Shown here piece by piece: positions 45,221-52,148 of a DNA stretch of 64,000 nt. The notes below the pieces were generated by a model, which made no database searches, had not been told where the DNA came from, and worked only from the letters and a program-made list of their open reading frames with translations. Position 1 is the first letter of the stretch. Each line of letters starts with the position of its first letter. A program made the translations under genes and the position numbers. Source of the DNA: Frankineae bacterium MT45 (lineage in GTDB: Bacteria > Actinomycetota > Actinomycetes > Mycobacteriales > Jatrophihabitantaceae); assembly GCA_900100325.1 (NCBI GenBank), contig LT629697.1:4151423-4215422 (forward strand). Reading direction: 5' to 3'.

Positions 45221-47218
45221 TCAGCGCCCGCTGGCATCCAGCGGCTTGGCGTCGAGGGTGCTGCGCAGCAACTGGATGGCACTCGCCTCGGGGTCGAGGC
45301 GGGCCGCCGCCTCGCCCGGCGCAACCGGCTCACTGCTGTCGCGCGGGTCAAGGTCACCACTGCTTTCGACCGCCGCCTGCGCATCAGCCACCTCACGGGC
45401 GGCCGCCCGGGCCGCGGTGGCCTTCGCCGCTGCGGCGGCCTGCGCGGCGGATGCCTCCTCCTCTTCGGGCGTCGGGCCGGCGTCGGGCACGGGACGGCTC
45501 TGACCGGCGCCGTCGGCCTCGACCTGCACCTCGACCTTCCAGGCGCCGCCGACCTCGGCCGTGAGCGCGGCCCGCAGTACGGAGGTGTTGCTGTCGTCGC
45601 TGATCATCTTGGCCAGAGTGGCGCTGGGGGCGGTCAGGACCACGATCTGTCCCTTGACGTCACCGACCTGGGCGTTGTCCAGCAGGGCTCGGGTGCGTCG
45701 CGAGGACTGCTTGACGACGTCCAGCAACTGCGGCCAGAGGCGACGGATCGCGGTGGCGTCCAGGGCTCCGGGATTGGCGGGCGCCGCTGCGGCAGCAGCC
45801 GGGGCGGCTGCTATTCCCGGCTCGGCGGCGGGCGCTTCGGCCACGGCGGCCGGCGGAGGCGAGTCCGACGCGCGGCCGATATCAGCTACGGGCGCCACCC
45901 GAACGGGCTCAGCGGCAACCGGCGGGGGATCGGCCGGCGGGGGATCGGCCGGCGGGGCAGCTGCCGGTCGCGCCGACGCCGGCCGCTCGGGTGCCGGACG
46001 CTCGGCTGCCGGCGCGGAAGACGTCAACGGAGCCGTTGCCGCCACCGGAGCCGCGTCAAAGCGCCGCTCGATCCGCTCCAACCGCTGCAGCAAGGCCGCC
46101 GAGTCCGCGCTGGCGTCCGGGAGCAGCATGCGCGCGCAGAGCAACTCCAGCACCAACCGGGCGGAGGTGGTGCCGCGCATCTCGATGAGGGCGTTGTGCA
46201 CGATCTCGGCGTAGCGGGCCAGCGAGGCGGCCCCGATCCGCTCAGCCTGCTTGCCCATCAGGTCGGCATCGTCCCCGGAGGACTCGATGAGTCCGCGGCT
46301 TACCGCGTCCGGCACGGCGGCGAGGAGAAGCAGATCGCGGAAACGGTCGAGAAGGTCCGAGGCGAAGCGCCGCGGATCGTGACCGGCCTCGACGACGGAG
46401 TTGACGGTGCCGTAGACCGACGCAGCGTCGCCGGCGGCGAGCGCGTCGACCATCGCGTCCAGCAATGCGGCATCGGTGACGCCGAGAAGCGCGACGGCGC
46501 GCGCGTAGGTGACGCCCTCCTCGCCGGCGCCGGCCAGCAACTGGTCGAGCAGCGAGAGCGAATCACGGGCCGAGCCGCCGCCGGCCCGGACCACCAGCGG
46601 CAACACGGTCGGTTCGACCGTGATTCCCTCGGCGGCGCAGATGCTCTCCAGATGGGCCCGCATCGCGGCCGGCGGGATGAGCCGGAACGGGTAGTGGTGG
46701 GTGCGCGAACGGATGGTCTGCAGCACCTTGTCGGGTTCGGTGGTGGCGAAGACGAAGATGAGAAACTCCGGCGGCTCCTCGACGAGCTTGAGCAGGGCGT
46801 TGAAACCCTGCGTCGAGACCATGTGCGCCTCGTCGATGATGTACACCTTGAAACGGTCGCGAACCGGGGAGTAGAAGGCCCGCTCCCGCAGGTCGCGGGC
46901 GTCGTCGACGCCACCGTGGCTGGCCGCGTCGATCTCGATGACGTCGATGGAACCGGGGCCGTTGGGGGCCAGCTCAACGCAGGAGGGGCAGACGCCACAC
47001 GGGGTGGGCGTCGGACCTTCGACGCAGTTGAGCGAGCGGGCCAGGATGCGGGCGCTGGAGGTCTTGCCGCAGCCACGGGGGCCGGAGAAGAGGTACGCGT
47101 GGTTGATCCGGCCCGCCGTGAGGGCCTGCATGAGCGGGGCGGTGACGTGCTCTTGGCCGATGACGTCGGCGAAGGTGGCCGACCGGTATTTGCGATACAA
47201 CGCCAAGTGTGAAGCCAC
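45221..47218 (-). CDS. dnaX: DNA polymerase III subunits gamma and tau
   Basis: 665 residues from a GTG. The AAA+ clamp-loader part (about 1-370) has Walker A FSGPRGCGKTSSARIL, the zinc module CGVCPSC, Walker B VYIIDEAHMVS and sensor EFLIFVFATTEP. The rest is an Ala/Pro-rich linker and a tau-type tail that would contact the polymerase. No poly-A/poly-G slippery site for a gamma frameshift was seen. Its usual neighbours ybaB and recR follow, separated by the amidase gene, as in mycobacteria. Confidence 0.97.
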   Translation of the reverse strand: MASHLALYRKYRSATFADVIGQEHVTAPLMQALTAGRINHAYLFSGPRGCGKTSSARILARSLNCVEGPTPTPCGVCPSCVELAPNGPGSIDVIEIDAASHGGVDDARDLRERAFYSPVRDRFKVYIIDEAHMVSTQGFNALLKLVEEPPEFLIFVFATTEPDKVLQTIRSRTHHYPFRLIPPAAMRAHLESICAAEGITVEPTVLPLVVRAGGGSARDSLSLLDQLLAGAGEEGVTYARAVALLGVTDAALLDAMVDALAAGDAASVYGTVNSVVEAGHDPRRFASDLLDRFRDLLLLAAVPDAVSRGLIESSGDDADLMGKQAERIGAASLARYAEIVHNALIEMRGTTSARLVLELLCARMLLPDASADSAALLQRLERIERRFDAAPVAATAPLTSSAPAAERPAPERPASARPAAAPPADPPPADPPPVAAEPVRVAPVADIGRASDSPPPAAVAEAPAAEPGIAAAPAAAAAAPANPGALDATAIRRLWPQLLDVVKQSSRRTRALLDNAQVGDVKGQIVVLTAPSATLAKMISDDSNTSVLRAALTAEVGGAWKVEVQVEADGAGQSRPVPDAGPTPEEEEASAAQAAAAAKATAARAAAREVADAQAAVESSGDLDPRDSSEPVAPGEAAARLDPEASAIQLLRSTLDAKPLDASGR

Positions 47219-47274
47219 GTACCGACCTTAGTTGACACCACCGACAGGTCGTCGGCTCGCCGGGAAGATGTGAA

Positions 47275-47363
47275 GGACCCCTCGCGCACCCGCCAGAGCC
47301 TTCTTATCCTTGCTGCCTTCCGGCCCTGGGGAGGTTCGTAGGATGGGCGCCGCACGAGGGGCC
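47275..47363 (-). ncRNA. ffs: signal recognition particle RNA, small bacterial type
   Basis: On the - strand the sequence begins GGCCCCTCGTGCG and ends with the pairing GCGCGAGGGGTCC. At the apex it has the conserved Ffh-binding loop CAGGGCCGGAAGGCAGCA with the GGAA tetraloop and both symmetric and asymmetric internal loops. About 89 nt. It lies just upstream of dnaX, a common position. The exact ends are estimated from the terminal helix. Confidence 0.93.
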
Positions 47364-47473
47364 GGGCCTGAACTCTACGCGGTGCCCCCGTGGGCATGCC
47401 AAATCGCGGGGACGGGTGCCCGCGGCCGGGGTGAAGTCGTCGGTTCGGCCCCGATTGCAGTAGTCTCACCGAC

Positions 47474-47561
47474 GGAGGATTCGCCTAGTGGCCTATGGCG
47501 CTCGCTTGGAATGCGAGTTGGGAGCAATCCCTCGGGGGTTCAAATCCCCCATCCTCCGCCA
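47474..47561 (+). tRNA. tRNA-Ser(GGA)
   Basis: Acceptor arms GGAGGAT (47474-47480) and ATCCTCC (47551-47557), discriminator G and an encoded CCA (47559-47561). The anticodon stem-loop GCTCGC-TTGGAAT-GCGAGT gives the anticodon GGA; a long variable arm typical of serine tRNAs follows. The T arm is GGGGGTTCAAATCCCCC. An IS-like remnant starts 20 bp after its end. Confidence 0.97.
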
Positions 47562-47616
47562 TTGTCGTGAGTCGCGTGATTGTTGACAGATGAGTCGCGT
47601 GATTCATGACGAGGAG

Positions 47617-47642
47617 AGCCCTGGCCATCGGCCGGGGCTTTT
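47617..47642 (+). terminator. hairpin with T-run downstream of tRNA-Ser
   Basis: AGCCCTGGCC (47617-47626) pairs with GGCCGGGGCT (47630-47639), allowing one mismatch, and is followed by TTTT. It reads as an intrinsic terminator for the tRNA transcript, although it lies inside the IS-derived sequence. Confidence 0.65.
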
Positions 47643-47934
47643 CTGTTTGTTGCGCCAGTAGTTGCTGGTGGGGTCGATGGTGTGGCTGCTGAGGTGTCAG
47701 TGTTTGGTGGAGTCGGACGATCTGATCTCGTAGTTCTGGTGGTGTCTGGTTCGGGTTGGTTCGTGGTCGGTGAGACCGGGCGTCGACGGCGTCGAGACCC
47801 CTGTCGCGCTATCGGGTGAGAAGTTGGTGGACCGATTGCCGGGAGATCTCGAACTTCGTAGCGGCCTCCGAGATACTCAGGCCCTGCTGAACGACGGACA
47901 ACACGATGACCCCTCGGCTTCGACGTGAGCGACG
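47640..47934 (-). pseudogene. IS481-family transposase N-terminal fragment
   Basis: On the - strand the helix-turn-helix region reads VIVLSVVQQGLSISEAATKF then EISRQSVHQLLTR, a stop TAG at 47809-47811, and continues in the same frame RDRGLDAVDARSHRPRTNPN. The stop replaces the Tyr of the usual RY motif. The DDE catalytic domain is absent. Confidence 0.7.
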
Positions 47935-47964
47935 TCAACAATCACGCGACTCAGCTGTCAACGA

Positions 47965-48345
47965 TCTCGTGAACCTGAACACCCAACTTCGAAAGCAGCG
48001 TCGGTTCAGCGGGAAATTGTCATACCCACAACTATCGAATGTTGGACAACCAACCAGGGAAGTGACTCTGGCGGAGTCATATATGGCGATTGCGCTTCGG
48101 GGCGTGCGGGCCTCACAGAGCTTCTCCCATTCCGGGTCCGTCGCCGCGAACCGCTGGCGACGCCGATTGGACGCATCAAGACGCGCCTCGGCGGGTACGG
48201 GTGGCCCGCCAGGAACTCATCGACAGCCTCGCCGTCGATGGGGTGTACACCGACTAGGGCGGAGTGCTTCGCGCCCTTTTGGTACGCATCGGCGATTTCT
48301 CTCTCGGAGACGTTGGTCCTGAGGGATCTACATCGTCAGGGTGGG
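47965..48345. other. intergenic with possible decayed coding on the - strand
   Basis: No intact gene. Two - strand pieces look protein-like in different frames, one with NVSEREIADAYQKGAKHSAL (about 48320-48260) and one with RRRQRFAATDPEWEKLCEAR (about 48165-48105). They may be remnants of one gene broken by a frameshift. I recognise no family. Confidence 0.35.
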
Positions 48346-49134
48346 TCAGACCGATTCGAGGATGAGGCCCCAAACATTCCCGCGTGTCATGAGGTTCGCT
48401 CCGAGCAAGTTGAGATGCCGTCCCATGGTCACCTCGGCAAATGGTGGTTCCGGGGAATTCGCACCCCATCCAGAAGCAGCCCCAGCGGCCGGATCGACAG
48501 CGCGAAATGATGGGGACCGGCGCTGGGGAACCAAGATCCAACCAGCGTCTCGGAACTCCAACGGCGAATCCTCGTAGACATCCCCGGTCCACGTCAACGC
48601 GCATTCGGCACGCTGCAACCAGACAGCTGGCTGTCGCCTGATCTCGGCCACATCCCCGATCTCCACACGTCGCCCCCGTGCGTACCGGTTGATCGTTACC
48701 CGCGCTTGCACCAGCTCCATGGTAGGTGTGTTGGCGTGGTAAATCGCCTGTACTAGCGACCGACGGTCCTCGGCCGTCAGCAAGTGGACTGAACCCGCTA
48801 GTTGCTTGAGCTTGCTGAGATCGCCGGACCGTAAGACATCGGCGACCTTGCTCCGTGTGTTGCCGAGGCTGTTGGTGACGGATGCGTCCCGACAGAATTC
48901 GCATCCAGGTCCACCTGATGCCCACTGGTCCGCATATCGGCTATCGAGGTCGGTCATCGTCACGGTGCCATTGGGTTTGCGTGCCTTCCAGAATCCGGTC
49001 GCTCGGTCACGGGCGAAACCGCCGGGCACCATTTCTGGGTACACCTCGATGTAGAAATGTTCGGCGCACCTGGACTCACCGCAACGTGGACAGACTGCGG
49101 CGGCGTACACACCACAGGTACAGACGTCTGGCAT
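48346..49134 (-). CDS. hypothetical protein with N-terminal zinc-binding cysteines
   Basis: The ATG at 49134 follows a run of Gs as ribosome site; a GTG at 49149 is an alternative. 262 residues. The N-terminus CTCGVYAAAVCPRCGESRCAEHF has three CxC/CxxC pairs and a His, as in small zinc or B-box-like fingers. Another CEFC pair is at about residue 90. The remainder is soluble and mixed alpha/beta with no recognised domain. It is isolated in the accessory stretch after tRNA-Ser. Function unknown. Confidence 0.6.
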   Translation of the reverse strand: MPDVCTCGVYAAAVCPRCGESRCAEHFYIEVYPEMVPGGFARDRATGFWKARKPNGTVTMTDLDSRYADQWASGGPGCEFCRDASVTNSLGNTRSKVADVLRSGDLSKLKQLAGSVHLLTAEDRRSLVQAIYHANTPTMELVQARVTINRYARGRRVEIGDVAEIRRQPAVWLQRAECALTWTGDVYEDSPLEFRDAGWILVPQRRSPSFRAVDPAAGAASGWGANSPEPPFAEVTMGRHLNLLGANLMTRGNVWGLILESV

Positions 49135-49804
49135 TCGACCCCCCGGCACTTACGAGACACAGAGATAGTACCTAGGCGCTAACCGCCCGGCCACGCTAGC
49201 CGCAGGCTTGTTCGTGGACGTGTTCAATGTCGTGATCTCTGCGCACATATCTGACCAGGACTGCCACACCCACCCGTGATCTCTCCCGAGCTGCAATCAG
49301 GAACCGATCGACGGGAAAGGCGGCACCGCGCGATAGGGGGGTAGCCTCCGCGTAACTGAGCATCACAGCGAAGCAACGACCCATCAACCGCCGCGATCCA
49401 CGACGTTGGAAATCGTGTGACATGAAGCAGCTGCCAAATCCTCGAGCGCCGCGAGGCGGCACGCTTCGCCAAACTTGGAAATCGCGAGCCTTGACGATTG
49501 ATCTGCCGTCCGGCATACGTTGCCAAGAGACGGTCGCGACCCAGCCGCTTTCACTCTTACTCGGCTATACGCCACATCGGGACGCGCAGCCCAAACCACA
49601 TTCTTCAGTCAAATGCTGGCGGCCTTCGACCTTGCTTCCCGGATGTTGCTAAGGGTTCGCCTGACGCTGGTCGCGTCACCTATCGCCTAGTCACTTGGAT
49701 CTGTGTGATTAGGCAACAAACGCTCGGCAGTAGGCAATCGACTGAAGGACAGTTACGCTGAGCCCACCAGCGTTCGCGGGGACGCTGTGGAGGGGCTGAT
49801 TGCG
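49135..49804. other. intergenic, no gene recognised
   Basis: About 650 bp of lower-GC sequence. Open frames here have no protein-like composition or ribosome sites. It must contain the promoter of the CHAP-protein gene at its right end. I saw no repeat or terminator. Confidence 0.5.
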
Positions 49805-50998
49805 ATGAACTTGACCACACCCGGTCGCCGAAAGGTTGCGAAGCTGGCATTGCCAAGAGCCGGTGGCCAGACGCGCATATGCTTGTTGGCGGTCGTAGCG
49901 ATGGTTATGGCAATCTCGAGCTTCGTGCTGTCACCTCAGGCGTCGGCGGCCTATAGCTTTGCAAATTCCCAGATTGTCGCGAAGGCCAACTCATACGCTA
50001 TTGGATACAGCGGCGGCCAATGCAAGGTCTGGGCTGGAAACGTTGTCAACGCGGTTCTCGCTGCCAACGGCATCAAAGCTCGCGTCGGGGGATACGGATC
50101 GCCTGGGGGCGCGTACTACGGTGCCTATGCAAACGCCGGTGGCACGCTGATTAGCGCGAGCACCGCTCAGCCTGGTGACCTGGTCCAGATCGTTAACGCT
50201 TCGCAAAGGAACTCAGACTCTCCGACTGGGCGTCTCCACACTGCGATCATCGTCGGAACGACCACCACCGCCGGCACATTCGTGGTGCGTGACTCGAACT
50301 GGAATCTTGATGGGAAGGTCTCGCAGCACAACCTCAACCCGGTCACCTGGGCAAACGCTGGTGGTTCGACCGCATACTTCTGGCGCTTTGGCGCAGCGTC
50401 TGGCGGCGGAGGCAAAACAAGCGCGACCCAGATGATCCTCGATGCTGCCGGCAACGTCTGGGCCAAATCCAGCGTCGGCGTCGGCGGGTGGACCGAAGAA
50501 GTCCAGGGCGGCATCGGGAAGGTGGCCGTCGGTTCCGACGGAACCCAGATGATCCTCGACGGCGCCGGCAACGTCTGGGCCAAATCCAGCGTCGGCGTCG
50601 GCGGGTGGACCGAAGAAGTCCAGGGCGGCATAACCGCGATCGCCACCGGCGGCGGCGTACAGATCATCCTCGACGGCGCCGGCAACGTCTGGGCCAAATC
50701 CAGCGTCGGCGTCGGCGGGTGGACCGAAGAAGTCCAGGGCGGCATCGGGAAGGTGGCCGTCGGTTCCGACGGAACCCAGATGATCCTCGACGGCGCCGGC
50801 AACGTCTGGGCCAAATCCAGCGTCGGCGTCGGCGGGTGGACCGAAGAAGTCCAGGGCGGCATAACCGCGATCGCCACCGGCGGCGGCGTACAGATCATCC
50901 TCGACGGCGCCGGCAACGTCTGGGCCAAATCCAGCGTCGGCGTCGGCGGGTGGACCGAAGAAGTCCAGGGCGGCATGATCGCCATCGCCACCGGATGA
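49805..50998 (+). CDS. secreted CHAP-domain protein with C-terminal Trp-rich beta-propeller-like repeats
   Basis: The ATG at 49805 lies 11 bases after GGAGG; a GTG at 49787 would extend it six residues. 397 residues. A signal peptide (basic start, hydrophobic core about 27-45) ends near SPQASAA. The CHAP-like cysteine hydrolase domain (about 50-195) has Cys in GQCKVWAGNVV and His in RLHTAIIVG. The tail (about 208-397) is five repeats of about 38-39 residues with QMILDGAGNVWAKSS and GWTEEVQGG. Such repeats resemble Trp-rich lectin-like propellers. Cell-wall cleavage is the inferred role. Confidence 0.85.
   Translation: MNLTTPGRRKVAKLALPRAGGQTRICLLAVVAMVMAISSFVLSPQASAAYSFANSQIVAKANSYAIGYSGGQCKVWAGNVVNAVLAANGIKARVGGYGSPGGAYYGAYANAGGTLISASTAQPGDLVQIVNASQRNSDSPTGRLHTAIIVGTTTTAGTFVVRDSNWNLDGKVSQHNLNPVTWANAGGSTAYFWRFGAASGGGGKTSATQMILDAAGNVWAKSSVGVGGWTEEVQGGIGKVAVGSDGTQMILDGAGNVWAKSSVGVGGWTEEVQGGITAIATGGGVQIILDGAGNVWAKSSVGVGGWTEEVQGGIGKVAVGSDGTQMILDGAGNVWAKSSVGVGGWTEEVQGGITAIATGGGVQIILDGAGNVWAKSSVGVGGWTEEVQGGMIAIATG
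50426..50995 (+). repeat. five near-identical coding repeats (231-bp higher-order unit)
   Basis: Units of 114-117 bp alternate in two types; a pair makes 231 bp and occurs twice, preceded by one single unit. A core of more than 60 bases beginning GGCAACGTCTGGGCCAAATC is identical in all five. Identity at silent positions points to very recent duplication or gene conversion. Confidence 0.95.
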
Positions 50999-51626
50999 CC
51001 GGAAGCAGAATCTGATGCCGACCAAAGTGGCGCAACGGTCGGGCTACAACCGCTCATACGGCGCGCATCGGCTGACAGGTTGACCCACGAGACCGGCAGG
51101 GAACGTGGAACCGTCGCCGACCCCGGCGCCCCGGCCAGCGTCCGCTCGCAGCAAACGTCACCGACGCAAAGACCTCGACACCAGCGCAGCCCCGGGCCAG
51201 CCGACAGAATGATGTACCGAACGATGTGCGACGTCACTTCCGTTTCGATGCCATATCCGATCGCCGGTCAACGAAACGCGCTTCCGTCATCGATCGCACC
51301 ACACATCATCGGAGGACTGGTCGAGCGCCCCGCTCGACCCGAACCTAGCGATCGTGGAGTCCGCTTTGCCAGGTCGAAACCTCTCAACCCGCGAGCCACT
51401 GGAACCAGATCCCGGGGTGACGTGTCGTTCCTGGGCGTCGACGCGAAGGACATTTATCTTGCTGGTCGGGATTCGTTGCCGCCTCCGGCGTCGGATACCA
51501 GGTCGTATCGGATCAAACGGGAAGAACCTAACAACTCCGGCAGAGCGTTTGCCTCAGCGCTTGATCCGCTCCACTCACGCGTCGACCGATCAGACGTTGC
51601 GCCTGATGACAGCTTGACCTCCGGCC
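50999..51626. other. intergenic, no gene recognised
   Basis: About 630 bp after the CHAP gene. The open frames present (for example on the + strand from 51080) have random-looking composition. No hairpin of note was found. Confidence 0.5.
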
Positions 51627-52133
51627 CTATCTAGACAGCGGTACGGCACCCAAGTCAGCCCCGCGGAACACACGCAGTTGCTGCTCGACGTGCTCATACA
51701 CGTCAGCGGGCGAAGTCCATCGCTCCCGCTCGGGCGCCGTACGCATCACGGCGACTATGGATTCCGTGTCAGCCCTGGCATAGACGCGCTCGCATCGATC
51801 GCACAATGTCCAGAACGACGGCAGCGTATGTCCCTTGCCGTACGCCCGGTACCGGACTGAGTTCGGATCAAGATGGTGGACCCAACGCACTGGGCGGCGC
51901 GAGCAGAAGGAACAGTGCTGCGATGCCGCACACGGTGGCACACGCGGGAATTCGCCTTCTGAAGCGCCTGGTTCGCTCGCGCCTCCGTCCTCCACCCGGC
52001 CAGCCTTGCAGTCGGCACTGTGGTCGGCAAGGTTCGTTGATGTTCCAACCTCGATCGGATCCGCTGCGCTCACGGGGACTTGACCCGGGTGGTGACAGTC
52101 TCGAATTGCGGGAGATTTGCTCAACAAGTGCAC
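51627..52133 (-). CDS. hypothetical small zinc-ribbon-like protein, start uncertain
   Basis: An open frame of up to 168 codons. The C-terminal 100 residues look protein-like, with CSFCSRRPVRWVHHLDPNSV and LPSFWTLCDRCERVYARADT, two CxxC pairs about 35 residues apart as in a zinc ribbon. The first 50-60 codons have poor composition, so the true start may be an internal GTG or TTG. No family was recognised. It is antisense to the upstream region of the GH3 gene. Confidence 0.5.
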   Translation of the reverse strand: MHLLSKSPAIRDCHHPGQVPVSAADPIEVGTSTNLADHSADCKAGRVEDGGASEPGASEGEFPRVPPCAASQHCSFCSRRPVRWVHHLDPNSVRYRAYGKGHTLPSFWTLCDRCERVYARADTESIVAVMRTAPERERWTSPADVYEHVEQQLRVFRGADLGAVPLSR

Positions 52134-52148
52134 AGGTTGGAGTCAACG

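Larger units (their letters stand above)
47581..47964. mobile_element. IS481-type element, internal-deletion derivative
   Basis: Terminal inverted repeats of about 29 bp with three mismatches: left from 47582 (GTTGACAGATGAGTCGCGTG...) and right ending at 47963 (its complement). Between them lies only the N-terminal part of an IS481-like transposase, so about 1 kb of a normal element is missing. An additional left copy of the 13-base core GAGTCGCGTGATT is at 47569-47581. The element sits 20 bp downstream of tRNA-Ser. It cannot move on its own. Confidence 0.75.

Noticed and set aside
45221-47218. Programmed frameshift making a gamma form of DnaX
   Set aside because: No A- or G-run slippery sequence followed by a clear hairpin was seen in the gene.
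51080-51634. 184-codon + strand frame after the CHAP gene
   Set aside because: Random-looking composition, no start signal, and no recognisable motif.
47551-52133. Attachment-site pair from integration at tRNA-Ser
   Set aside because: No repeat of the tRNA 3' end (GGGTTCAAATCCCCC) and no integrase gene were found downstream in the window.
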